Below are positions 52,495 to 61,516 of a stretch of DNA of 64,000 bases, piece after piece; position 1 is the first letter of the stretch, and each line of letters opens with the position of its first letter. The DNA is taken from the NCBI RefSeq assembly GCF_014647655.1, contig NZ_BMPP01000006.1, positions 595 to 64,594 of the forward strand, given 5' to 3'. Under the pieces are notes generated by a model. That model saw nothing but the letters and a program-made list of their open reading frames with translations, was not told the origin of the DNA and made no database searches. Source of the DNA: Deinococcus malanensis (GTDB lineage Bacteria; Deinococcota; Deinococci; Deinococcales; Deinococcaceae). Made by a program: the position numbers and the translations under genes.

Positions 52495-53076
52495 ATGCTG
52501 GATAATATTCTGAACAGTGTCCGTCGCGGAGCCGAGCGCGCGCAGCGCCGGGGTGAGGAAGTCGCGCAGGTCACGCGGCTGCGTGTGGAGGCGTTTCAGC
52601 TGGGACGTGAACTGGACAGCGCCTATGCCCGGCTGGGCCGCGCCTATCATGCCGGCAGTGATATGGAAGTGCTGCAGGGCGTGCGCGCCGAGATCCGCCG
52701 CATTGAAGAGGACATCAGCGCCCGCGAACGCCTGATCACCGAACTGGGCGGCGACACCCGTCCCCAGAACGGCCAGACCGCTTCTGGCGCGCCTCAACCT
52801 GCCCAGCAGAGCATCGTGCCCGGAGCAGCAGAGGCCACCATGACGGGCAACCGCCCGGACTTCACCAGTCAGCCCACGACCCCCTTTACCGGACCGGGCG
52901 TCTCCCCCAGCGCCGTGAGCAACCCGTCAGCTGGCAATCCAGTGGCCGGCAATCCGGTCACGGGCAACTCCACCACCGGCAGCATGACCACCGGTATCCC
53001 GGCGGCGTCCACCGAGCCGACCATTCCTGACGCCATGCCCCGCCCCACCCACGACGGCAACGACCGGCAGGGTTAA
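52495..53076 (+). CDS. Helical protein with low-complexity tail
   Basis: 193 residues. Residues 1-88 form a predicted two-helix hairpin or coiled coil (RRGAERAQRRGEEVAQVTRL, MEVLQGVRAEIRRIEEDI). The rest is disordered, with repeats of GNPVxGNP type (SAGNPVAGNPVTGN). No signal peptide or membrane segment. Function unknown. CAGACT, a near-consensus -10, lies 6 bases before the ATG. Confidence 0.7.
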   Translation: MLDNILNSVRRGAERAQRRGEEVAQVTRLRVEAFQLGRELDSAYARLGRAYHAGSDMEVLQGVRAEIRRIEEDISARERLITELGGDTRPQNGQTASGAPQPAQQSIVPGAAEATMTGNRPDFTSQPTTPFTGPGVSPSAVSNPSAGNPVAGNPVTGNSTTGSMTTGIPAASTEPTIPDAMPRPTHDGNDRQG

Positions 53077-53358
53077 TCATGCAGCAGGCCTGAGACTTCC
53101 CGCCGCTATCAGGTTTGAGCTGAAAGCGGGCCATGGAAAGACCGGTTTGCAACTGCACCCCGTCTTCTGAAGACCCACAGCGTTCAGGGCCGGTCAGAGG
53201 TCTGAGCTGTGGAAGAATCCGCCCTCGTGTCGCCTGTCAGCGGCACGAGAGGCTGCAGAAAACGCTGCACTGCACCCTCGCTTTTCGAGGTTCTGCCATC
53301 TGAACCTTCCTTTAATAGCAGACCATCTGGCTGCCACCTACCGGTGCCAAGGTGAGGC

Positions 53359-53703
53359 ATGACTGCACTGATTGCTCAGCGGATGCAGGAATGCCTTGAT
53401 GCCTGCCTGAGGTGTCTGAAGGCCTGTGAAACCTGTGCGTCGGCCTGCCTGACCGAGCCGGAAATCGACATGCTGCGCGAATGTATTCGCCTGGACCGTG
53501 ACTGTGCGGATGTCTGTGCCCTGACTGCCCAGCTCCTGATGCGCGGCAGTGAGCTGTATGCGCACGCTGCCCGGCTGTGTGCTGAGGCCTGCGCCCGCTG
53601 CGCTGAGGAATGCGAGCAGCACGGACGCCACCACCAGCACTGTCAGGTGTGTGCTGAAGCCTGCCGTGCCTGCGAGGCGGCCTGCCGCGCAGTGGCGGCC
53701 TGA
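53359..53703 (+). CDS. Cysteine-rich four-helix bundle copper-binding protein (Csp/DUF326-like)
   Basis: 114 residues, 18 cysteines (C12, 16, 19, 23, 26, 30, 42, 49, 53, 74, 78, 81, 85, 95, 98, 102, 105, 109), spaced C-x3-C and C-x2-C along helices, plus a His cluster GRHHQHC. This matches Csp-type copper storage proteins, in which cysteines line a four-helix bundle and bind many Cu(I). No signal peptide, so it is the cytosolic Csp3 sort. AAGGTGAGG precedes the ATG. No copper pump or regulator is nearby. Confidence 0.88.
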   Translation: MTALIAQRMQECLDACLRCLKACETCASACLTEPEIDMLRECIRLDRDCADVCALTAQLLMRGSELYAHAARLCAEACARCAEECEQHGRHHQHCQVCAEACRACEAACRAVAA

Positions 53704-53794
53704 ATTCTGTCAGGTTCCTGCTGGGCGGGCATCTGCCGCACCCACCACGGAACCGCAACCTGAACCTGGGTGAGGGAACGACTGGTCCGGGACC

Positions 53795-53800
53795 TACACT
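53795..53800 (+). promoter_or_regulatory. -10 of the cinA-ligT-recA operon
   Basis: TACACT, 6 bases before the ATG of a 13-codon ORF (53807). A second possible -10, TATAGT, begins near 53851 and would give a short leader for cinA alone. Confidence 0.5.
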
Positions 53801-53806
53801 TGGGCC

Positions 53807-53848
53807 ATGTCTGAGGCTTATTCGGGGTGGACGTGCGTTTCGTTTTAA
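53807..53848 (+). CDS. Leaderless 13-codon mini-ORF before cinA
   Basis: ATG with TACACT 6 bases upstream, then MSEAYSGWTCVSF and TAA; the stop lies 22 bases before the cinA ATG. It could be a leader peptide controlling the repair operon, or a chance frame. Too short for homology. Confidence 0.35.
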   Translation: MSEAYSGWTCVSF

Positions 53849-53870
53849 CCTATAGTTCAGTGAGGTTGTT

Positions 53871-55076
53871 ATGCTGCTAGCAGAAATCATCAGTGTGGGG
53901 ACAGAGTTGCTGTTCGGCGAGATCGTCGACAGCAATGCTGCCTTCCTGGCCCGCGAACTGGGGGCCAGGGGCCTGACCCTGCACCGGAAGACGGTGCTGG
54001 GCGACAACCTGGAACGTGTCACCGACGCTGTCCGGCTGGCCCTGTCGCGCGCCGACCTGGTCATTCTGGGCGGTGGCCTGGGACCCACCGATGATGACTT
54101 GACCCGGGAAGCCATCGCGGCGGCCCTGAATGAAACACCCGCCGAAGACCCGGACCTGATCGCCTGGCTGGAGGGACTGTACAGCGCGCGTGGCCGGGTC
54201 ATGCCGCAGATCAACCGCAAGCAGGCCTGGCTGATTCCCAGCGCCGAGGCCCTGCCCAATCCGGTCGGGACCGCGCCAGGATGGTATGTGCGGACTGCTG
54301 GAAAGGTGATCGTGGCCCTGCCGGGACCGCCGCGCGAGATGCACACCATGTGGCGTAAACAGGTGCTGCCGCGCCTGCCGCTGCCGGTGCGGGCCCTGCA
54401 GGCCACCACCGTGCATACGCAGGGCATCGGGGAAAGCCAGCTGGCTGAACTGCTGGGCGACCTGACCCGGCAGGCCAATCCCAGCGTGGCTACCTACGCC
54501 CGCAAAACAGGGGTGGATGTCCGTGTGGCCGCCAGTGCCGACACCCCTGAGGCAGCCCGTGAGCTGGCCGCCCCTGTTCTGGAGCAGGTTCGCCAGATTC
54601 TGGCGCGCTGGATCTGGGGCGAGGGCGCCGATACCCTGGCCGGCGCCGTTACCCATGTCCTGGCGGGCCGCAGTCTGGGGGTCATCGAGGCCGGCAGCGC
54701 CGGAGCGCTGTGCACCCTGCTGGCCGATGAACCGACCTTCCTGGACGCGGCCGTAACCCAGGACCACCGCCGCCTGATTACCCTGGGCCTGACACCGGTC
54801 ACCCTGCATGCGCAGGGACTGGTCAGCGAGCAGGCCGCGCGTGAACTGGCAGCCGGAGCGCGCGAGCACCTGGGAGCCGAGGTCGGGCTGGCGGTGGTCA
54901 CAGCAGTTCAAGGCGAGCGGATGGGCCAGGCTTATGTCGCACTGGACACCGGCCACGCCCAGCACGCCGCCACGCTGAACTGGCCTGGAAATGCCGAACA
55001 GATCCGTGAGCGGGCAGCTGTTCTGGCGCTGGCATTGGCCCAGCGCAGCCTGCGTGGCCAGGAGGTCCCGGCATGA
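53871..55076 (+). CDS. cinA: CinA, competence/damage-inducible protein
   Basis: 401 residues. N-terminal MoaB-like domain (1-170) with GTELLFGEIVDSN, GGGLGPTDDDLT (68-79) and ALPGPPREM; this part is a nucleotide pyrophosphatase in relatives. The C-terminal domain (250-401) has the fold of NMN deamidase, but its catalytic ESCTGG motif reads EAGSAG (273-278) and the following Tyr/Lys region is lost, so that activity is doubtful. First gene of the cinA-ligT-recA operon; GAGG site before ATG. Confidence 0.95.
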   Translation: MLLAEIISVGTELLFGEIVDSNAAFLARELGARGLTLHRKTVLGDNLERVTDAVRLALSRADLVILGGGLGPTDDDLTREAIAAALNETPAEDPDLIAWLEGLYSARGRVMPQINRKQAWLIPSAEALPNPVGTAPGWYVRTAGKVIVALPGPPREMHTMWRKQVLPRLPLPVRALQATTVHTQGIGESQLAELLGDLTRQANPSVATYARKTGVDVRVAASADTPEAARELAAPVLEQVRQILARWIWGEGADTLAGAVTHVLAGRSLGVIEAGSAGALCTLLADEPTFLDAAVTQDHRRLITLGLTPVTLHAQGLVSEQAARELAAGAREHLGAEVGLAVVTAVQGERMGQAYVALDTGHAQHAATLNWPGNAEQIRERAAVLALALAQRSLRGQEVPA

Positions 55077-55803
55077 CCCGGATCCGCCGCACCCCCAGGC
55101 CGGCTCCCAGGGCCGACAAGCCTCAGCGCAATACCGAGCCGGCCACCCAGCCCCTGGGCCCGGACATCTACGAGCCTGCCAAAGCGACCATCCAACCAGC
55201 GGCGGCTCCGGCACGCCGGACCGGTGCAGGCCGTCCCGACACCGACGAAGCATCCGAGCGCACCCTGCGGCTGTTCTATGCCCTTCGTGTCCCGACAGAC
55301 ATCAGCACGCCGCTGGCCGAGGCGCAGCGGGCCCTGCGCGGGAACTGGCGGGCCGTGCGTCCCGACCAGATGCACGTCACCCTGGCGTACCTGCCCGCCG
55401 TACCGCCCGAGCGGCTCGACGACCTCAAGCGGCTGGGTGCCCTGCTGACCCAGGATGTCGCGCCCATGGAGGTCCGCCTGCGGGGCACCGGCTACTTCCC
55501 CAACGAAGGCAGTCCACGCGTGTGGTTTGCCAAGGTGGAGGCCGAAGGCCTGACGGAATTTGCCACCCGGCTGCGCGAGGGCATCCAGAACCTGGACATC
55601 CAGACCGACAACCTGCCGTTCAAGGCGCATATCACCATGGCACGCAAGAAAGGCCCGGCCCCCCGGGTCGCACCTCTGACCTTCGATCTGGGCTGGCAGG
55701 CCGGGCACGCTGTGCTGTACCGCAGCATCCTCCGTAAGACCGGCCCGATCTACGAAACCGAAAGCACCTTCCGTTTCCGGGGCCTGGCCCCGCAGGAGAC
55801 CGC

Positions 55804-55807
<4 letters not shown>
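55073..55807 (+). CDS. ligT: RNA 2',3'-cyclic phosphodiesterase / 2'-5' RNA ligase (LigT)
   Basis: 244 residues. The two catalytic HxTx motifs are HVTLAYL and HITMARKK, near residues 100 and 185, in the 2H phosphoesterase fold. The family opens 2',3'-cyclic phosphates in vitro. A basic, proline-rich N-terminal extension of about 60 residues ([14 protein letters not shown]) precedes the domain. It overlaps cinA and recA by 4 bases each, so all three are translationally coupled. Confidence 0.95.
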
Positions 55808-56874
<1,067 letters not shown>

Positions 56875-56892
56875 CTCTTTCCTTGATCCTTT

Positions 56893-56921
56893 CCCCGGCT
56901 ATCGCAGCCGGGGCTTTTTTT
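56893..56921 (+). terminator. Terminator of recA
   Basis: CCCCGGCT-ATCGC-AGCCGGGG (8-bp perfect stem) followed by CTTTTTTT. Confidence 0.92.
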
Positions 56922-56956
56922 GCCATCTGCACGAGAACATGCCCAGAAGGACACAG

Positions 56957-56965
56957 GTTTAACCT
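56957..56965 (+). repeat. Left copy of the target-site duplication
   Basis: GTTTAACCT at the left flank of the IS element; the same nine bases recur at 58374-58382. At least GTTTAA is outside the element. Confidence 0.6.
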
Positions 56966-56980
56966 GACATGCGGACGAAA
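56963..56980 (+). repeat. Left inverted repeat of the IS element
   Basis: CCTGACATGCGGACGAAA; pairs with the reverse complement of 58356-58373. Confidence 0.65.
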
Positions 56981-57028
56981 AGATCAGGGGGCAAAGATAT
57001 CGACCAGGAGGGCGTAAATCTCGTCTCT

Positions 57029-58309
57029 TCAATGGGGATCTGAGCGTTGCTCCTGCATCATCAGGAAGACCGCGAGGCGTTCGAGGCCCCAGGTCAACAC
57101 CCGCTTTCCCGGCGGGTGTTTTTGATGTGGTCGCCAGCCTCCCAGGTGGGCGATCAGGTGAAGTTGCCGGTCGTCCAGGCTGGCACCCAGCTGAAACAAA
57201 AAGGCCGCCACGATCCACGCGCAACTGACCAGCACGCGTAAACCGTCGTAGTGCAGGACTCTGGCACTTTCCCACCCCAGCACACCCTTGGTCCACGCAA
57301 AGACATCCTCAATCGACCACCGCTGACGGTACGCCTGCACCAGACGGGTGGCCAGTCCGGCCCGGGCAGCAACGTCATCCGCCGCCAGGCACAGATTGCT
57401 CAGCAGTACCCAGCCTGGGTCTTTGAAGTCTTTCGCTTCAAGGCGCACCGCAGTACCCCCCAGGCCAGATGAACCGGACAGGTGCACGGCACAGCCGTGC
57501 ACGTAAACTTTTACCGTTCTATGCCGCCGGGTCGTCACGTCAAACACGGCTTTCTCGACGCTCAGGGTGGTGAGCCGGGAGGCGTGGTCCAGCGCCTCGT
57601 GGAGCGGCATGGACCGCTGGCCCACGTCAAGCTGCACCATGCGGTCGAGGTGAGCGGCACGCACGACAAAGGACTGCCCTTGTTTGTGCAGGAAACGCAG
57701 GAAGTCGATGGCATCAAAGCCTCGGTCGAGTACCCAGAGCAGCCGCGTGACGCCTTGCTGTGCCAGCGCGTGTTTCACCGCGAGTACCGCGCTGCGGTAC
57801 TCGCTGTTCCGGCTGCGAAAGCCCGGGGCGAGGGTGCTGAAGCTCGTCTGGTACAGCAGCGCCCTCGTTCCATTTGAAGCGATCCCCAGCGTCGTGAGCG
57901 TATGGAAGCCCCGCACCGACGTACCATCCAGGGCACGCACGCGGTCAAGGTTCTCGATCCGTTTGCTGTGCGGTTTGCGCAGATCGGACTCGTCGAGGAT
58001 GACCAGGACTTCGTCGCTCCCCGCCATCCGCCGGGCCCCCAGGTCGGTCAGCAATTCCGTCAGGCGAGCAGGACGAAGGTCAGCCCGAGCGTTCTGGTTA
58101 TGAATCAGACGACGCAACCGACGTTCGGCGTGTGCTGTGCATGTGCTGCCGGGCGCACAGCGGGCAATCTGGGACAGACGCAGACCACCGGAAGCGAGGA
58201 TGCCGTGCAGGGTCGTCGAGAACCCATCGAACAGGCGTCGGTCGCCAAAGAGGGGTCGGAAGCTCTGGAGGTGGCGCGAGAACGCGCCACGCGGCACGTG
58301 CGTTTTCAT
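57029..58309 (-). CDS. IS4-family transposase
   Basis: 426 residues, apparently intact. DDE residues: D106 in VILDESDL, D195 in LWVLDRGFDA and E334 in the IS4 signature Y-(2)-R-(3)-E-(6)-K, which is complete as Y327, R330, E334, K341 (YRQRWSIEDVFAWTK). A small N-terminal domain with basic residues would bind the ends. The reading frame is undamaged, so the element may be active. Confidence 0.93.
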   Translation of the reverse strand: MKTHVPRGAFSRHLQSFRPLFGDRRLFDGFSTTLHGILASGGLRLSQIARCAPGSTCTAHAERRLRRLIHNQNARADLRPARLTELLTDLGARRMAGSDEVLVILDESDLRKPHSKRIENLDRVRALDGTSVRGFHTLTTLGIASNGTRALLYQTSFSTLAPGFRSRNSEYRSAVLAVKHALAQQGVTRLLWVLDRGFDAIDFLRFLHKQGQSFVVRAAHLDRMVQLDVGQRSMPLHEALDHASRLTTLSVEKAVFDVTTRRHRTVKVYVHGCAVHLSGSSGLGGTAVRLEAKDFKDPGWVLLSNLCLAADDVAARAGLATRLVQAYRQRWSIEDVFAWTKGVLGWESARVLHYDGLRVLVSCAWIVAAFLFQLGASLDDRQLHLIAHLGGWRPHQKHPPGKRVLTWGLERLAVFLMMQEQRSDPH

Positions 58310-58355
58310 GCTTCAAGGATGCGCTCGTTCAGGCTCGGCCCCACACTATGCAGAC

Positions 58356-58373
58356 TTTCGTCCGTATTCCAGA
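58356..58373 (-). repeat. Right inverted repeat of the IS element
   Basis: On the minus strand TCTGGAATACGGACGAAA; 13 of 18 positions match the left repeat. Confidence 0.65.
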
Positions 58374-58382
58374 GTTTAACCT
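58374..58382 (+). repeat. Right copy of the target-site duplication
   Basis: GTTTAACCT, ending one base before the -35 of the promoter at 58384. Confidence 0.6.
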
Positions 58383-58383
58383 C

Positions 58384-58412
58384 TTGACATTGTGAGATTT
58401 TCGTCATAAAAT
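58384..58412 (+). promoter_or_regulatory. Near-consensus promoter of the pilin remnant
   Basis: TTGACA (58384-58389), 17-base spacer, TAAAAT (58407-58412): the closest match to consensus in the window. The IS inserted directly upstream of it. A CCCC/GGGG hairpin (58443-58456) follows in the leader. Confidence 0.8.
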
Positions 58413-58521
58413 GGTAAGATCACACTAAGCACATTCGGGCGTCCCCAAATGTGGGGAATTTCACTACATGGGACGCCGGGTCCGGGAGCACAGCTTCTCC
58501 TGCCTCTGTCCCGGAGGCCCC

Positions 58522-59213
58522 ATGCGCAGAAAAAGTCCGGTACAAGCCTTTACCCTGTTAGAAATGCTGGTGGTGCTGAGCATCATCGGTGTTCTGGCCA
58601 GCATCGCAGCGCTGAACGTCAGTGGACTCCAGAAGCCGGCACTCAGCGATTCCCGAGCTTTGGCTGCGGCCCTGAAAGTGGCCCGGTCTCACGCCCTGAG
58701 CACCACCAGTGCGGTGCGGGTCGTATACAACGATGCCACCCGGACGCTCAGCATGCGGCGTGCCGACCTCTGCTCGGCGGCGCCCAGTGGCGGCCCGCCT
58801 CGCTCCTGGCGGACTCCATCAATGTGCTGTCCAACAACTGGAGTGATACGCGCGCCCATAAACGGGACGTCGCTCCACCACCTGCCACCAGCACCGAAGT
58901 GAACGCTGCTTTCCTGGCCGGTACAGACGCCACCGAGCCGGGCAGGTACAACGGCGGCCTGGAAAATTACCCCCGTTTCCATGAAAGCTGGGATGGCAAG
59001 GAGCTTCGTTACCGGGGATCTTTTGTCAGCCTGGGCGTATCAGCCCATGCCAAAGGAACCTGGAAGGCACCCTGCAGCCATGCCGGGTGCTATTACGGCG
59101 CTCCGGTCCGCAACTGGGACTATGACAGCCGCTTTGACGATGCAGCCTATCTTCCTCCCCCGACAACACGTTTCGTCTACCTGCGCCAGCTGCTGTTTGC
59201 CCGGGACTACTGA
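58522..59213 (+). pseudogene. Out-of-frame fusion of two type IV pilin-like genes
   Basis: From ATG 58522 (GGAGG upstream) the frame encodes a prepilin start, QAFTLLEMLVVLSIIG, and a GspH-like region (ALAAALKVARSHALSTT) to about 58770. After that the sensible reading continues in a different frame (QWRPASLLADSINVLSNN through LRQLLFARDY, stop 59211-59213), which resembles the C-terminus of a PilX-like Deinococcus protein. The first frame instead runs into serine/proline nonsense and stops at 58902. A deletion joining the first and last genes of a pilin cluster, out of frame, explains it. Confidence 0.75.
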
Positions 59214-59358
59214 TCCGGGTCAGGCTGACCCTTCGGATCTGGGAGTATCGGCACCCACTCAGCCTTTCGGCGGATGTGTCACTTCACTTCACACGTCACA
59301 CTGAGCTTACTTCGGGCGGGGCTTTCTTCCGGGAACGCATCGACAACCCGTCCCAAGC

Positions 59359-59395
59359 CACGAGGCCCCACCGTTTATCACGGTGGGGCCTCGTG
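59359..59395. terminator. 16-bp hairpin between the pilin remnant and bioY
   Basis: CACGAGGCCCCACCGT and its exact complement ACGGTGGGGCCTCGTG, loop of 5, between convergent units. No T-run on either strand; likely a bidirectional terminator. Confidence 0.6.
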
Positions 59396-59405
59396 ATTGT
59401 GGGCC

Positions 59406-59984
59406 TCAGCGTTTGCGGGTCAGGGTCCAGGCCGCAGGCAGCAGCAGGGCAGCCAGTCCCAGCTTCAGCAGGTCACCGATGATGAACGGGGTCAGGCCTG
59501 CATTGAGCAGGGCCTGTCCCTTCAGCCCGGTGACCATGCCCAACCAGGGCAGACCAAGCGCATAGATCACCACGCTGCCGGCCAGCATGGCCAGGGCCGT
59601 GCCCAGGAACCGGCGGTCCAGGGCAAAGCGCTCGACCAGGAATCCCACCAGGGCTGCGGCCAGCGGGTAGCTCAACAGGTAGCCACCGCTGGGGCCCAGG
59701 ATGCGGGCCAGACTGCCGCTTCCTCCCGCAAAAACCGGCAGTCCAGCCGCACCGGCCGCGAGGTACAGGCCCAGCGCCGCAAGGGCACGTTTCCAGCCCA
59801 GGGCCGCGCCGACCAGCAGCACGCCCAGGGTCTGCAGGGTCAGGGGCACCGGTTTGAGGGGCACCTCGACCTGAGCCAGCAGGCTGACCAGAATGGCGCC
59901 TCCGGCGACCAGCAGCAGGTCGCGCGTCAGGCTGTTGGCAGGAACGAGGGTACGGGCGAGGGTGGGGTGGGTGATCTGGGTCAT
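59406..59984 (-). CDS. bioY: Biotin transporter BioY
   Basis: 192 residues, about six membrane segments. S-component of an ECF biotin importer: VPLKPVPLTLQTLGVLLVGAAL and GPSGGYLLSYPLAAALVGFL are the conserved loops that touch biotin. ATP-driven partners (EcfAA'T or BioMN) are not in the window; BioY can also work alone in some bacteria. It follows birA by 12 bases, with AAGGATATT before ATG. Confidence 0.94.
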   Translation of the reverse strand: MTQITHPTLARTLVPANSLTRDLLLVAGGAILVSLLAQVEVPLKPVPLTLQTLGVLLVGAALGWKRALAALGLYLAAGAAGLPVFAGGSGSLARILGPSGGYLLSYPLAAALVGFLVERFALDRRFLGTALAMLAGSVVIYALGLPWLGMVTGLKGQALLNAGLTPFIIGDLLKLGLAALLLPAAWTLTRKR

Positions 59985-59996
59985 GAATATCCTTTT

Positions 59997-60926
59997 TTAC
60001 GAAGCGGGAGGGGAAGAAAGAGGCAGGGAGCCGATCAGTTGAACGTCACCTGCGCTGATGGTGTGCACCTGACCGCCAGTAACCTGCACCAGCAGATTGC
60101 CCTGGGCATCGAGGTCTAAGGCCATGCCCTGGATGGTCCCACGCGGCGTGGTCACGGTGACCGCCTGGCCAAGCGTCAGGCTCGCTGCACGCCAGGCCGA
60201 GAGCACGTTCTGCGCCGGCTGGCCCAGCCAGTGCTCCAGGGCAGCCAGCACTCGTCCCAGCAGCTCGGCCCGTGTCAGCCCGGGCTGGGTTTCGTGCAGG
60301 TGTGCGGCCCCCTCTGGAGCACTGCCCACGTTCACTCCAATGCCCAGCACAGCCCGGCGGGCCTCTTCACCGCGCAGATCGGCTTCCAGCAGGATGCCAG
60401 CAAGTTTGCGCCCGTCGGAGGTCAGCAGATCGTTGGGCCACTTGAGCCCCCCGGTCCTGCAGGCCTCATGCACGGCGACTCCGGCGGCCAGCGGCATCAG
60501 GGCCAGTTCTGGCAGGGTCAGTGGCGCACACAGCAGAACGCTGAAGACCAGGGTGCCATGCGGTGTATTCCAGGTCCGGCCACGGCGGCCACGGCCCGCG
60601 GTCTGGCGCTCGGCAACGACCACCGCGCCGTGCGGCGCCGGGCTCTTGGCGTGTTCGGCCCAATGCCGCAGGTCATCCTGGGTGCTGGTGGTGGTGCCGG
60701 TATACCGAAGTGCCCGGCCAAACAGGCCCTGTACCGGCACCAGTCCAGGGGCAGGTGTACCGGGTTCCAGCGCATATCCCTGGCGGGAGACGACCACAGG
60801 TACACCCTGCTCCGCCAGTCGGCGGGCCAGGGTATGAACGGTCACGCGCCCGACACCAAGCCGCTCGCCCAGTGCATCACCTGTCTGGGGCAGGGCACTT
60901 AGCAGGGGCAGCAGGCGGTCAGGCAC
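59997..60926 (-). CDS. birA: Biotin ligase / biotin repressor BirA
   Basis: 309 residues from GTG 60926. N-terminal winged helix (GDALGERLGVGRVTVHTLARRL), central ligase domain with GRGRRGRTW, KWPNDLL and GIGVNVGS, and a C-terminal SH3-like domain. It joins biotin to carboxylase carrier proteins and, with biotinyl-AMP, can repress DNA. A TTG start 12 codons earlier (60962) would place the start codon inside the -35, so GTG is preferred: the -10 TAAAAC lies 7 bases before it. Operon with bioY suggests feedback on biotin uptake. Confidence 0.9.
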   Translation of the reverse strand: MPDRLLPLLSALPQTGDALGERLGVGRVTVHTLARRLAEQGVPVVVSRQGYALEPGTPAPGLVPVQGLFGRALRYTGTTTSTQDDLRHWAEHAKSPAPHGAVVVAERQTAGRGRRGRTWNTPHGTLVFSVLLCAPLTLPELALMPLAAGVAVHEACRTGGLKWPNDLLTSDGRKLAGILLEADLRGEEARRAVLGIGVNVGSAPEGAAHLHETQPGLTRAELLGRVLAALEHWLGQPAQNVLSAWRAASLTLGQAVTVTTPRGTIQGMALDLDAQGNLLVQVTGGQVHTISAGDVQLIGSLPLSSPPAS

Positions 60927-60933
60927 GTTCAGT

Positions 60934-60962
60934 GTTTTACGTGGTTTCCTGAACGAAAGCAA
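60934..60962 (-). promoter_or_regulatory. Leaderless promoter of birA-bioY
   Basis: Minus strand TTGCTT (60957-60962), 17-base spacer, TAAAAC (60934-60939), 7 bases before GTG 60926. Confidence 0.65.
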
Positions 60963-61030
60963 TGAACCCGGTGCAGCGAAGTCACGTCCTAGTCCTCGGA
61001 AGGAGGTCAGGGCGGGGTCAGCCGGTTTGC

Positions 61031-61036
61031 TAGACT
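61031..61036 (+). promoter_or_regulatory. Leaderless -10 of the Fur-family gene
   Basis: TAGACT, 6 bases before ATG 61043. Confidence 0.65.
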
Positions 61037-61042
61037 GTCGGC

Positions 61043-61444
<402 letters not shown>

Positions 61445-61503
61445 GTAGCTTCACCCTCAGGCCGGTAGCCGGGCTCCGGTCCATTTGCCCGGGCGGCGCA
61501 CGC

Positions 61504-61509
61504 TAGCCT
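61504..61509 (+). promoter_or_regulatory. Leaderless -10 of the following membrane-protein gene
   Basis: TAGCCT, 7 bases before ATG 61517. Confidence 0.6.
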
Positions 61510-61516
61510 GCGCCTC

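Larger units (their letters stand above)
56963..58373 (-). mobile_element. IS4-family insertion sequence
   Basis: About 1.41 kb. Imperfect terminal inverted repeats of 18 bases (56963-56980 and 58356-58373) match at 13 positions, sharing CGGACGAAA at the inner end. GTTTAA flanks both sides as a direct repeat. One intact transposase gene on the minus strand fills it. The exact left end is uncertain by 3 bases because CCT is shared by the repeat and the flank. Confidence 0.82.

Noticed and set aside
53704..53870. Radiation/desiccation response motif (RDRM) ahead of the cinA-recA operon
   Set aside because: No 17-base palindrome resembling the published motif is visible; the TA-rich stretch near 53846-53858 is not palindromic.
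53312..54478. 388-codon minus-strand frame across the Cys-rich gene and cinA
   Set aside because: Overlaps two well-supported genes and is arginine/serine/proline-rich, the usual signature of a shadow frame in GC-rich DNA.
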